Assembly: GCA_025060195.1 (NCBI GenBank)
Contig: JANXCQ010000006.1
Coordinates: forward strand, 1 to 64,000
Length of the DNA: 64,000 nt
Source: Gemmatales bacterium
Lineage (GTDB): Bacteria; Planctomycetota; Planctomycetia; Gemmatales; HRBIN36
Direction of reading: 5' to 3'
In this document: piece by piece, positions 36,806-45,609 of the stretch
Layout of the letters: every line of letters starts with the position of its first letter
Numbering within the stretch: position 1 is the stretch's first letter
Translations under genes and position numbers: made by a program
Notes under the pieces: generated by a model
Databases searched by the model: none
What the model was told of the DNA's origin: nothing
Seen by the model: only the letters and a program-made list of their open reading frames with translations

Positions 36806-39427
36806 GTGGTGAAACTCCCTTCAACTCTAGCTTTGCAGACGTTGAGCCGAGAAGACGAGCTACTTACATTGTCTGCATCGGGGGATGCGGAATTACTGAG
36901 GCGTTTTACGGAGCAAGCAGATACCTTAGCGTTTGCCCAATTGGTGCAAAGGTACGCGCGGCTGGTATGGCGCGTGTGTTACCGCGTGTTGGGACATTAC
37001 CAGGACGCCGAGGATGCTTTTCAAGCGACGTTTGCAGTTTTGGCGACTCAAGCGCGCCGTATTCGTAAACCTGAAAATTTGGTTGACTGGCTCCATGGCG
37101 TGGCGTTGCGGATTTCGTGGAAGGCGAAAACCATGAGGCAAAGGCGGAAACGGCGTGAGGCAGAGGTGGCACGCAGCTCAGGCGACCAAAGGCCTTCCGA
37201 GGTAATAGATACCGAGGTACAGGCCTTGGTTCACCGAGAGTTGGCGAAATTGCCCCAGCAGTTTCGCTCCGTGCTGCTGTTGTGCGACTTGCAAGGACTC
37301 ACGCGCCAGGAAGCGGCCAAACAATTAGGCCTTCCTGAGGGCACGGTGGCCAGTCGCTTGGCGCGAGGTCGGGCGTTATTGGCCCGGCGATTGCGTCAGA
37401 TCGGCTTACCTGTAGCGGCAGGTTTATTGGCTGTGCCGATTCAGGACGCCTTAGCGCAAGTACGACCGCAACTGATTTCCGCAACGCTCAATTTGGTAAG
37501 TGCCATCTGGGCTGGAAAAACCGCACCCTACGCGGGTTCGACAGCTTACATATTGGCACAAAGTATCGTAAGGAGTCTGGCCATGATGCGCATGGGCTTG
37601 TGGACAACCGTAGCGATAGGAGTGCTCACGGGTGCTCTCGTCGCGGCCTTCGGCTGGACGAAGTTACTGGCCCACGGCGGCCAAGAAGTCCAGCCCCACC
37701 CAGAACAAATCGCCCCGCCTCCACAACGCACCAGCGACTTCCACCTGAATCAGCCGAATTCGTCTAGGCCAGAAGTTCGCCCAGAGGTGCAATCCAAAAG
37801 GCAAGCTAACTCACAGGACAATGATGTTACCGGCGACAGAGAAGGAAGTTACCAGCTAGCTCAAGGCCCGCAGCCGCGGGTTGAACCCGCCAAACCGGCA
37901 AAAGCGGAGGCTAAAGCGGATGCTGCAGGTCTCGATCGTTGGACGCATCAACGACGATGGGAAAACGTGGAGGTTCCCGTGGCAGTGGCCATGGCGCCGA
38001 CGGGGGATTATTTCGCCGTCGCTGACGCTTACGGCTATGTAAAGCTCTACAGTATCAAGGAAGAGAAGCCGCGGACTATCCGTGAGCCGAAGCAAGCACC
38101 TCGCGAAATGGTTCAGCCTGTGCCTCCCGGGGGTGCTGGCGGAGGATTCATTGGCGGTCTGGGCGGTTTCGGCGGTAACTTGTTTGGTGGGAACGTGCCT
38201 ATCAAAGTGGTTTCTCGCGAGGAACGGATTTGGGATGTCGCATTTTCAACGAGCGGTACCTTGCTTGCAGTCGCCTGCGGTGCCCGGAACCAATCGCCAC
38301 GTGTGGAAATCTTTGCCCTTCAACGTCAGCAGGACGACAAAGATGAATGGAAGTTGCATCAACAAATCCAACTGGAGGCAAAGCACGAACCGCGTCGGGT
38401 AGTGTTTACTCCTGACGGGAAGCAGCTTATGGTGGGTGGATTCGGGCGGGTCTTGGCAAGCTACGACGTGGCCAGCGGCAAATTAGTGCGTGATTGGGCG
38501 CCATTGTTGCCGCGCAAGGAATTGTGCGAGATTCGCGACCTGCAAGTGTCGGCCTCAGGAAAATACATGGCGGTGACCGTGCTGTGGCAGTTTCCGGTGC
38601 CGAAAAACGTTGCTCCTCCTGGAGCGGGTGCCGGAATCGGAGGCGGCATTGGTAACATACCAGGTCTGGAGACCCCAATTCGTGCAAGTTTAGTTGTATT
38701 CGATTTAGAGAAGGGAGAGCGCCGCTGGTTCCGGGAAACCACGGGCAAATCTTCACCTTTCCAGCCCCAGTTAGCTGTGTATGAGCGTGTGGCACTATCT
38801 ACCGACGACAGCATGATTGCGGCCATGCGGATGGACGCCCACGTGGTTGTCATGGAACTCCGTGGTGGAAAAGTATTGAGTAGATTTCACGTTGGAGAAG
38901 ACAGGTTCCTTCAAGGAGGCAATCCGCCTGGTCTCAAGCCACCAGCGGGAGGGGGCATTGGCGTCGGGGGCATTGGCGGCGCAATCGGTGGCCCGATGCC
39001 GCGATCTGTGGGCCTGATTACCAGTGAGGATTATTGGGAAATGACCACGAGTACACCCGTGCTCTTCTTTGATCCCCCTACGGGGCGTCTGGTGACCTGG
39101 GATTATCACATGCCTGGGCTTCCAGTTTCACCGCGCTTATGGGATGCCAAAACAGGTAAGCATCTTGGCCAATGGGACGTTGCGTTGCAGCTTCGCCTAG
39201 GGGGCAACCTTGTACCGAAAACCATGGGTAAGCTTGGCGGCGAAACGGGGCGGTTTCTCATCACCGTCGAGCCCCAGCTCGCTGGGGGAGGAGTTTTTGG
39301 GGGCGGCGGATTCTTTGGTGGTGGCCTGCTCGCACCAGGTCAACCTGGTCAAACGACCGAAGATCAGGTCATGGTCTTTCCCGCCGTCATTCACCTTTAC
39401 GCGCGACAAGACAGCCTCAAGCCATAA
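36806..39427 (+). CDS. ECF sigma factor fused through a membrane helix to a WD40-like, glycine-rich domain
   Basis: 873 residues from GTG 36806. The N-terminal part is a sigma-70 ECF protein: region 2 at ~40-110 (FAQLVQRYARLVWRVCYRVLG, QDAEDAFQATFAVLA) and region 4 at ~150-200 (LPQQFRSVLLLCDLQGLT, PEGTVASRLARGRALL). One hydrophobic helix (~262-285, LWTTVAIGVLTGALVAAFGW) follows, then a charged, low-complexity linker. The last ~480 residues are a WD40/quinoprotein-like propeller interrupted by four glycine-rich loops (for example GGAGGGFIGGLGGFGGN). This places a sensor-like domain outside the membrane on the same chain as the sigma factor, a planctomycete-typical one-protein arrangement. How sigma activity is released is unknown. 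Confidence 0.88.
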   Translation: MVKLPSTLALQTLSREDELLTLSASGDAELLRRFTEQADTLAFAQLVQRYARLVWRVCYRVLGHYQDAEDAFQATFAVLATQARRIRKPENLVDWLHGVALRISWKAKTMRQRRKRREAEVARSSGDQRPSEVIDTEVQALVHRELAKLPQQFRSVLLLCDLQGLTRQEAAKQLGLPEGTVASRLARGRALLARRLRQIGLPVAAGLLAVPIQDALAQVRPQLISATLNLVSAIWAGKTAPYAGSTAYILAQSIVRSLAMMRMGLWTTVAIGVLTGALVAAFGWTKLLAHGGQEVQPHPEQIAPPPQRTSDFHLNQPNSSRPEVRPEVQSKRQANSQDNDVTGDREGSYQLAQGPQPRVEPAKPAKAEAKADAAGLDRWTHQRRWENVEVPVAVAMAPTGDYFAVADAYGYVKLYSIKEEKPRTIREPKQAPREMVQPVPPGGAGGGFIGGLGGFGGNLFGGNVPIKVVSREERIWDVAFSTSGTLLAVACGARNQSPRVEIFALQRQQDDKDEWKLHQQIQLEAKHEPRRVVFTPDGKQLMVGGFGRVLASYDVASGKLVRDWAPLLPRKELCEIRDLQVSASGKYMAVTVLWQFPVPKNVAPPGAGAGIGGGIGNIPGLETPIRASLVVFDLEKGERRWFRETTGKSSPFQPQLAVYERVALSTDDSMIAAMRMDAHVVVMELRGGKVLSRFHVGEDRFLQGGNPPGLKPPAGGGIGVGGIGGAIGGPMPRSVGLITSEDYWEMTTSTPVLFFDPPTGRLVTWDYHMPGLPVSPRLWDAKTGKHLGQWDVALQLRLGGNLVPKTMGKLGGETGRFLITVEPQLAGGGVFGGGGFFGGGLLAPGQPGQTTEDQVMVFPAVIHLYARQDSLKP

Positions 39428-39734
39428 CGCCGTTGCAGTTTGCCCAGAATCCTAACCGCATAAAGCGCCGTTGGCGCTCATAATAGCTAACGGCACTGAC
39501 TTGGACCACTTGCCGCGATTTGGCCGCTTTGTATCGGCGGTAGCTGGCTTTGATTAATGGTCAGCCCAGGAATTGATGATTCAAACAATTCTGGCTAGTA
39601 CTCCGTTGCTGGATTAACCCAAACTTCCAGTTACTAGCCGCGGTCAGTTGACGCCCATATGCGATGGTCGCAGAAGATAGACGTCCCCAGTAAAATGTCT
39701 GTGTGGCAGCGTCGGTTTGGAGGCGAGAGTAGCT
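39428..39734. other. Intergenic stretch upstream of the HExxH protein gene
   Basis: About 300 bp with a stop-bounded minus-strand frame of some 46 codons near 39425-39560 (protein-like, but with no start or family). No RNA gene or terminator was recognised. Confidence 0.3.
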
Positions 39735-40673
39735 ATGCGGCTGAAGCATACCGTCTGCTTGCCCATTTGTGCATTCTTATGCTTCTTCGCTTGGATTCCA
39801 CAAGCTCAACCACAAGCGCCAACAAAGGACAGAAGGGTTACTGCTGTCCCCCGAGATTTACGAGAGAACTGGCGGTTGAGCGAGTTTTATGAAAAATGTG
39901 TCCTGGCAAATGGTTTGCCAATCCTTGCATCGGGCCGCGTCAACGACTACGCCCTTCTGGAGGCTGCCTATATCGTCGATCGCATGCTCGCAGGTCGGGA
40001 CGATATTCGCCAAGCTTTAGTAAAGAACCACATTCGTGTGGTAGTAATGGCTTACAATGAGCGCACCACAGATGTGCCAGAGCACGCGGACTTGAGGCCT
40101 GCCGAATATTGGGACCGACGTGCTCGCGGTTTGGGAGCCACTCGCGTCCGACCCGCAATTAGCTGCGGAGAGGAGAATCTCCTTGAGTATCTTGGTGATC
40201 CTTACCGCGGGGAAAACATTTTGGTTCATGAATTTGCCCACACGATTCATCAGATCGGCATGCGCGAGGTAGATAAAACCTTCGATAAGCGGCTAAGAGA
40301 AGCATATAACGCCGCCATAAAAGCAGGCCTTTGGAAAGGCACTTATGCGGCCACGAACCACAGTGAATACTGGGCCGAGGGTGTTCAGGTCTGGTTCCAT
40401 TGCAACCGCACCAATGATCGTCAGCACAACCATGTGAACGATCGCGATACTTTACGACGATATGATGAGTCCCTGGCAAAGTTATTGGAAGAGGTGTTTC
40501 GGCAGAATGATTGGCTCTATGTTCCTCCGAGTCGTCGATCAGACCCAGCACATCTGAAGGGCTTCGACCGTAGTCAAGCGCCGACTTTTCGCTGGAATCT
40601 ACGAATTAGGCGCGAGTCAGCCGAGGATCAGTCCAAACCTTCGACCGAGCCGAGTAAGCCATCGCCAGAGTGA
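39735..40673 (+). CDS. Secreted protein with an HExxH metallopeptidase-type motif
   Basis: About 312 residues from ATG 39735, with GGAGG 11 bases upstream. Signal peptide: VCLPICAFLCFFAWIPQAQ. The zinc-binding type motif HEFAHTIHQ occurs at ~164-172, and a downstream glutamate lies in NHSEYWAEGVQVWF (~212-225), as expected for gluzincin-like enzymes of the lethal-factor-like group. The N-terminal ~150 residues have no domain that I can name. The C-terminus is Ser/Pro/Lys-rich. It probably acts in the periplasm or outside the cell on an unknown substrate. The panC gene starts 20 bp downstream, so the two may be co-transcribed by proximity without being functionally related. Confidence 0.75.
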   Translation: MRLKHTVCLPICAFLCFFAWIPQAQPQAPTKDRRVTAVPRDLRENWRLSEFYEKCVLANGLPILASGRVNDYALLEAAYIVDRMLAGRDDIRQALVKNHIRVVVMAYNERTTDVPEHADLRPAEYWDRRARGLGATRVRPAISCGEENLLEYLGDPYRGENILVHEFAHTIHQIGMREVDKTFDKRLREAYNAAIKAGLWKGTYAATNHSEYWAEGVQVWFHCNRTNDRQHNHVNDRDTLRRYDESLAKLLEEVFRQNDWLYVPPSRRSDPAHLKGFDRSQAPTFRWNLRIRRESAEDQSKPSTEPSKPSPE

Positions 40674-40693
40674 TTAGGAAGGTGTAAGCGAGC

Positions 40694-41587
40694 ATGCAGA
40701 TAGTTGCGACCATAACAGAAACCCGCTGCATCATTCAAAAGGCTCGTAACGAAGGGCGACGCATTGGTTTCGTTCCGACGATGGGAGCGCTCCATGAGGG
40801 GCATGCCAGTTTGATTCGGGCAGCTCGGCGGGAAACCGATTTCGTCGTCGTCTCCATCTTCGTCAACCCGACGCAATTCGGGCCAAATGAAGATTACCAG
40901 CGCTACCCGCGTACACCCGAAGCGGACTGGGCTCTGTGTCGTCGCGAAGGCGTGGACCTGGTATTTAGTCCCTCGGTGGAAGAAATGTATCCACCGGGTT
41001 TTTGCACTTGGGTGGAAGTGACACGTCTGCAAGACGTACTCTGCGGGCGTTCGCGTCCTGGGCATTTCCGAGGTGTGGCTACGGTAGTTCTCAAGCTCCT
41101 TAACATCGTGCAGCCTGATATTGCCTATTTCGGACAGAAGGACGCTCAGCAGGCACGGATTATTCGGCAACTAGTGCACGACCTTAATGTGCCGATCGAA
41201 ATCCGCGTATGCCCTATCGTCCGCGAGGCAGATGGTTTGGCTCTCAGCTCGCGCAACGCCTATTTGTCTCCGCAAGAACGTCAGCATGCCACGGTGTTGT
41301 ACCGCGCTCTTCAACTAGCCCAGGAGTTGGTAAATCAAGGTGAATGCGACACCTCGCGAATACGTCAACGTATGGTGGACCTCATTACCGCCACCCCGGG
41401 GGCAACGTTGGACTATGCGGAGATAGTTGACCCAGAAACACTCCAACCGGTGGCGCAAATCACCGGCCCTGCGTTGGCAGCCTTAGCGGTGCGCCTTGGT
41501 TCTGCCCGGTTAATCGATAATCAGCTCCTCATCCCGCAAACTTCTTCGGTCCCAGGGGTAAGGAACGAGGCTCAGTCGGATATATAA
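40694..41587 (+). CDS. panC: Pantothenate synthetase
   Basis: 297 residues. Class-I-like nucleotidyl-transferase fold with FVPTMGALHEGHASLIRAA (HIGH-like HEGH near residue 35), SIFVNPTQFGPNEDYQRYPR, YFGQKDAQQARIIRQL and ALSSRNAYLSPQE (KMSKS-equivalent SSRN). It joins pantoate and beta-alanine using ATP to make pantothenate, the precursor of coenzyme A. Its partner panB lies nearby on the other strand, separated by rpiB. The 3' end overlaps the convergent rpiB by 16 bp. Confidence 0.96.
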   Translation: MQIVATITETRCIIQKARNEGRRIGFVPTMGALHEGHASLIRAARRETDFVVVSIFVNPTQFGPNEDYQRYPRTPEADWALCRREGVDLVFSPSVEEMYPPGFCTWVEVTRLQDVLCGRSRPGHFRGVATVVLKLLNIVQPDIAYFGQKDAQQARIIRQLVHDLNVPIEIRVCPIVREADGLALSSRNAYLSPQERQHATVLYRALQLAQELVNQGECDTSRIRQRMVDLITATPGATLDYAEIVDPETLQPVAQITGPALAALAVRLGSARLIDNQLLIPQTSSVPGVRNEAQSDI

Positions 41588-42120
41588 GGGGACAGGCTTT
41601 CGCGGGAATGACGTTCGGAGGAACTTGGCCCGTTCGGCAGTTGACCCGCGCGTGCTTGGGGCGCTGCCTGCTTACAGCAATGTTCCTGCTCAAAGCGGGC
41701 AATTTTTTCTAATCGTCGCGCATGCCGGCCCCCTTCAAACTGCGTTTCGAGCCATACTTTGACCATCCGTTGAACAACCTCATCGCCAAGTAGATCGCCG
41801 GACAAGCAAAGCACATTGGCATCATTATGGCGTCGGCTCATCTCCGCGGTGATAACGTCGTAACATAAGGCTGCCCGCACGCCCGCTACTTTATTGGCTG
41901 CTATGCACATGCCGATGCCCGTGCCACAGACGAGAATTCCACGGTCTGCACGTCCCTCACTTACTGCCAGGGCCACTTGGAAAGCAAAGTCCGGATAATC
42001 GCACGCCTCTCGCACAAACACGCCCATGTCCAGGACCTCATGTCCCTGGTTCCGTAAAAAGTCGAGTATCTTGACACGTTTTTCATAACCGCGATGATCA
42101 CTTCCCAAGGCAATCCGCAT
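41572..42120 (-). CDS. rpiB: Ribose 5-phosphate isomerase B
   Basis: 182 residues, about 30 longer at the C-terminus than the usual 145-150. MRIALGSDHRGYEKR (phosphate/ring-opening site), VCGTGIGMCIAANKVAGVRAAL (catalytic Cys in the CGTGIGM block) and SRRHNDANVLCLSGD are characteristic of RpiB/LacAB. It interconverts ribulose-5-phosphate and ribose-5-phosphate in the pentose phosphate pathway. The C-terminal extension after ARFEQEHCC is Gln/Ala/Ser-rich and looks disordered. panB lies 58 bp upstream in the same direction, so the two are probably co-transcribed. The 3' end overlaps panC convergently. Confidence 0.95.
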   Translation of the reverse strand: MRIALGSDHRGYEKRVKILDFLRNQGHEVLDMGVFVREACDYPDFAFQVALAVSEGRADRGILVCGTGIGMCIAANKVAGVRAALCYDVITAEMSRRHNDANVLCLSGDLLGDEVVQRMVKVWLETQFEGGRHARRLEKIARFEQEHCCKQAAPQARAGQLPNGPSSSERHSRESLSPYISD

Positions 42121-42178
42121 GACGACTTATCCCTCAGCTTGTATCCCCCTATTGATACGCATGATGTGCCCATGATGT

Positions 42179-43030
42179 CTAACGAAACTCATGCTCTGCA
42201 GTAGGAAATAAACCTTGGCGCACTTCCTCGGCGTAAGTCCGCAGCGCATTCACGATCTGTTGGCCGAGCTCGGCATAGCGTTTGACAAAGCGGGGACGTA
42301 AGTCGGTATAAAGTCCCAGCAGATCGTGTAGCACGAGAATTTGGCCGTCGCAAGCCGCTCCCGCGCCAATTCCGATTGTAGGAATAGGCACACTGGCGGT
42401 AATGGCAGAGGCGATTTCCCCAGGTACGCATTCGATCACCAAGGCAAAAGCTCCTGCCTCGGCTACGGCTTGCGCATCTTGGAGCAATTGTTCTTTAGCC
42501 CGCTGCACGCGGAATCCCCCCAAGCGACGCAAAGATTGCGGGGTCAGACCAATGTGACCCATAACGGGAATATCTGCTCGCACGAGTGCTGCAATGACTT
42601 CGCGACTGCGAACGCCTCCCTCTACTTTGACTGCATGTGCACCGCCCTCCTTGATCAGACGCCCCGCGTTGAGCACCGCTTGCTCTATGCTAACCTGGTA
42701 CGTCAAGAAAGGCATGTCGGCAACGAGCAAAGCTTGCTTCAGTCCTCGCGCCACACACCGGGTGTGATATAGAACGTCCTCGAGGGTAACTCCAAGCACG
42801 TCTGGCATGCCTTGCACTACCATGCCTAACGAATCTCCGACTAACACCCCGTCGACACCCGCCTCGTCCACTAACCGTGCTTGGGTATAATCGTAGGCTG
42901 TTACCATCACCAGCCGCTGACCGCGCCCCTTCGCCGCCGCAAATTCCGGCACAGTCATGGCGCGAGGCTTTTGCCCAGGCGACGGGATGTTTACCATCGC
43001 CCGCTCCATAGCCTGGCCCCGATTTGTCAT
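42179..43030 (-). CDS. panB: 3-methyl-2-oxobutanoate hydroxymethyltransferase
   Basis: 283 residues. Signature blocks: RLVMVTAYDYTQARLVDEAG, VDGVLVGDSLGMVVQG (Asp of the Mg site), GHIGLTPQSLRRLGGFRVQ and IGIGAGAACDGQILVLHDLLG. It converts alpha-ketoisovalerate to ketopantoate using methylene-tetrahydrofolate, the first step toward pantothenate. The first ATG adds about 24 residues before the conserved core; MTVPEFAAAKGRG is an alternative start. It is followed by rpiB on the same strand. Its pathway partner panC is 0.6 kb away on the opposite strand, so the two are not in one operon. Confidence 0.95.
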   Translation of the reverse strand: MTNRGQAMERAMVNIPSPGQKPRAMTVPEFAAAKGRGQRLVMVTAYDYTQARLVDEAGVDGVLVGDSLGMVVQGMPDVLGVTLEDVLYHTRCVARGLKQALLVADMPFLTYQVSIEQAVLNAGRLIKEGGAHAVKVEGGVRSREVIAALVRADIPVMGHIGLTPQSLRRLGGFRVQRAKEQLLQDAQAVAEAGAFALVIECVPGEIASAITASVPIPTIGIGAGAACDGQILVLHDLLGLYTDLRPRFVKRYAELGQQIVNALRTYAEEVRQGLFPTAEHEFR

Positions 43031-43231
43031 GAAGTTACCCCCGATTGATCTATTTTATGAGCCTGAGTCTTGGGTTGGCTTAGCTCATGTGGACTCGCTT
43101 AGTAGCCAAAACCGTTGTCGGTTCGATTTCTCGCCGCTCTCGGCCCTAGGAAGCCTTAGCTGCTGCTGAGTGGTGAGCATGGTTGAGCATGTATAGTTTC
43201 AATGGCGTCTAAACATAAAATAGGGGTGCGA

Positions 43232-44593
43232 CTAGCGTGGTGCTCCAAGGTGCCGCAGGCTGCGGGCAACTACGCTAATATCCTCGACCAAACTCGGTTG
43301 GGTGCTCGGAACGCGGCCTGCTACTGTCATGCTGCCGGCTGAGTGTTGATAGGCATAATAATCCAGAATCACTCGCTCACCTCGCAGGGTAACTTCGTAT
43401 TGAAAATGTTCTAACTTCCCCGCGGGATGGTCCAGAGCTCGAATGCCACTCCGACGATGTACCGACGCCTTCTCCTGAGCCAACCATTGCTCAACGTGTT
43501 GCTGATATTTAGCTCCGGTCCAGACTTGTCCCGATGAATCCAGCGTGATCAGGATGGATGCACCTTGCGGTTCGGCCAGAGCAACCTGACGAGCGTCTGC
43601 CCGTCTTACCGTCCAGCGCCGCGGATATATGAACCCAAGTCCTAACTCAGGCTCCTCGAAAAGCAAACGTGTGTTCTCCTCATCTGGTACCAGTTTGAGC
43701 CCTCGAAGAGCTTGGTCGCTGACCCACGGATGATCGTGGACACGTTGCCGCGTCATCACAAACTGACCACGTAGCTCACTAACAGATTTACCTTCGCTAT
43801 CCAACAAACTCTGCTTACCTTCGAGGGAAATATAGGTCAGCAGCCGATTGTCCAGGTCGAAATAGTAGAAACCACTCAACTGATGCCGTGCCGGACCGTC
43901 TTCCGACATGCCAGTCATTGTGCCTTCGAGGCTCACCTGAGCCAGTCGCGCACTGGCTTGAACCACGATTCGTTCGAAACGACATTCCAACTGCCCTTGG
44001 ATGATTTGCTCTAGGTCAGTAAGCTCAAAGAGAACCTGAGATGTCGCCTGCCACTTGTCTCCTACCCTCACCGCCGCTTTGGGCAGCAGACCCACCAGGG
44101 CTGGCGGGAAAACGTCCGTGCGTACTCGATCGATTTCCGACCACAAAAGTGGTCCGTCCGGAGAAAACGGCACTTCCAGATGCCGGTGTCTCACTAGTAC
44201 CATGCGCCGTGCCAGTGGACGCAACTCGCTTGTCTGTTCCTGCTTACCTAACACGCGGTGAAAATGCATCCGCTCGTAAACCCGAAAAGTGCGACGCACT
44301 TCATTTCCAGAGCCCAGTTCAAGAATCCGCTCCACATAGTCAATCTGACTCTTCCCCGTAAAAGGCAGGACTGTCGGCGGTGCCCCCTCTTTCTCTGGAG
44401 GTAAACGCAAAGTCCCTTGCAAACTTACTCGACAACGTACTTGGTATTGCTGACCCACCGCCAATTCTTCACGCAGGGTCACAGGATGTCCTGCTTCTTG
44501 CGGAACAAGGGTCCATGCCCAGATGAGCGAAAGTGTATAAGCGTACGCTATTTTTCTCGCGGCACAGAGTCTTATTTGTGTCAGCATGCCCAA
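43232..44593 (-). CDS. Hypothetical secreted protein
   Basis: 453 residues. The TTG at 44593 has AGGAG 6 bases upstream; an ATG 6 bp later is the alternative. A hydrophobic N-terminus (IAYAYTLSLIWAWTL) suggests export. The N-terminal ~300 residues are beta-rich (for example FPPALVGLLPKAAVRVGDKW and FYYFDLDNRLLTYISLEGKQ). The C-terminal ~140 residues (GLGFIYPRRWTVRRADARQ onward) form a second domain reminiscent of PsbP/Mog1-like folds; that resemblance is weak. I cannot assign a function. It is divergent from the BshB1-like gene. Confidence 0.7.
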   Translation of the reverse strand: MGMLTQIRLCAARKIAYAYTLSLIWAWTLVPQEAGHPVTLREELAVGQQYQVRCRVSLQGTLRLPPEKEGAPPTVLPFTGKSQIDYVERILELGSGNEVRRTFRVYERMHFHRVLGKQEQTSELRPLARRMVLVRHRHLEVPFSPDGPLLWSEIDRVRTDVFPPALVGLLPKAAVRVGDKWQATSQVLFELTDLEQIIQGQLECRFERIVVQASARLAQVSLEGTMTGMSEDGPARHQLSGFYYFDLDNRLLTYISLEGKQSLLDSEGKSVSELRGQFVMTRQRVHDHPWVSDQALRGLKLVPDEENTRLLFEEPELGLGFIYPRRWTVRRADARQVALAEPQGASILITLDSSGQVWTGAKYQQHVEQWLAQEKASVHRRSGIRALDHPAGKLEHFQYEVTLRGERVILDYYAYQHSAGSMTVAGRVPSTQPSLVEDISVVARSLRHLGAPR

Positions 44594-44723
44594 GGAGTGC
44601 TCCTGAGCGCTAGGGTTTTATAATTTGTCGAATCTACCGTTAGGTACACATCTTGAAACTCTGAGCCCAATCTCGGAGCATTATAACTACGTTGTAACTC
44701 AGCACGGACGACTTTGGTCTACC

Positions 44724-45509
44724 ATGAAACCGGAAACTCCGATCGACCCAGTGGATGTGGTGGCAGTAGCGGCTCACCCCGATGACCTTGAGATTACCTG
44801 CGGGGGCACTCTGGCGCTCCTGGTCAAGCAAGGTTACCGAGTGGCGATGCTCGACTTGACGGATGGTGAGCCGACGCCCCGCGGGAGTCCTGAAATTCGC
44901 GCGCAAGAAGCCGAGGCTGCCCGACAGGTCTTGGGCGTGCACCTCCGCCTTTGCGTCGGTCTGCCGAATCGCGTACTTATGGATTGCCCGGAGAACCGTT
45001 TTGCCCTGGCCACTTGGTTTCGCCGACTGCGTCCCCAGATTGTCATCACCATGGCTGGCCGCACACCTGCCGCTTCTCCAGATCACTACCAGGCTCAATT
45101 ACTGACCGAAGCGGCCCGGTTTTACTCGCAACTCACGAAGTGGGATGACCGTTTCGCCGGCACTGCTCCGTATCGCGTACCTCATTTGGTTTATGCTCCC
45201 GTGCCCGCAGATGCTGAGATTCGTCATTGGCACTCCACCTTCATCGTTGACATCTCAGAGACATTTGAGCAAAAACTTGAAGCGGTACGTTGCTATTACT
45301 CCCAATTCGACGAGCAGCGCTACGAACGGTTACGCCATTTTCTCACCTGTTATAATGGCCATCTTGGCACCCGCTGTGGCTTCCGCTTTGGCGAAATGTT
45401 TGCGCTTCCCCATCCTCTGGGCACCAGTAACTTGGTTCAAACTGTGCTCGGCGGCCAAGCCTCCTTTGCTCCCGTAACGATAACGCCGCCCGCTTCTCCC
45501 CACGGCTGA
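44724..45509 (+). CDS. bshB1: PIG-L family deacetylase, BshB1-like (bacillithiol biosynthesis)
   Basis: About 261 residues from ATG 44724. The frame extends upstream to a TTG at 44625, but the earlier part is not family-like. The metal-binding motif VAVAAHPDDLEITCGGTLALL (AHPDD) and a later His in PDHYQAQLLTEAARFYSQL define the LmbE/PIG-L fold. The LTDGEPTPRGSPEIRAQEA and RFGEMFALPHPLG blocks are those of BshB1. BshB1 deacetylates GlcNAc-malate to GlcN-malate in bacillithiol synthesis. bshA and bshC are not in the window, so participation in a complete pathway is inferred. Confidence 0.85.
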   Translation: MKPETPIDPVDVVAVAAHPDDLEITCGGTLALLVKQGYRVAMLDLTDGEPTPRGSPEIRAQEAEAARQVLGVHLRLCVGLPNRVLMDCPENRFALATWFRRLRPQIVITMAGRTPAASPDHYQAQLLTEAARFYSQLTKWDDRFAGTAPYRVPHLVYAPVPADAEIRHWHSTFIVDISETFEQKLEAVRCYYSQFDEQRYERLRHFLTCYNGHLGTRCGFRFGEMFALPHPLGTSNLVQTVLGGQASFAPVTITPPASPHG

Positions 45510-45609
45510 TCTGACTCTGTGATTCCGCCATGCTAGGAACTTGTGAGCCTATCGCTTTCAGGATTTTCCAAAACTCGGTGGCAATTTAAGCAAGCCTCTC
45601 CGCATCCCC

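Noticed and set aside
38130-39360. Gly-rich stretches in the ECF-WD40 gene considered as DNA repeats
   Set aside because: They are imperfect coding low-complexity loops, not tandem DNA repeats or CRISPR units.
39425-39560. Minus-strand 46-codon stop-free stretch at the end of the ECF-WD40 gene
   Set aside because: It overlaps the known gene's 3' end and has no start; probably coincidental.
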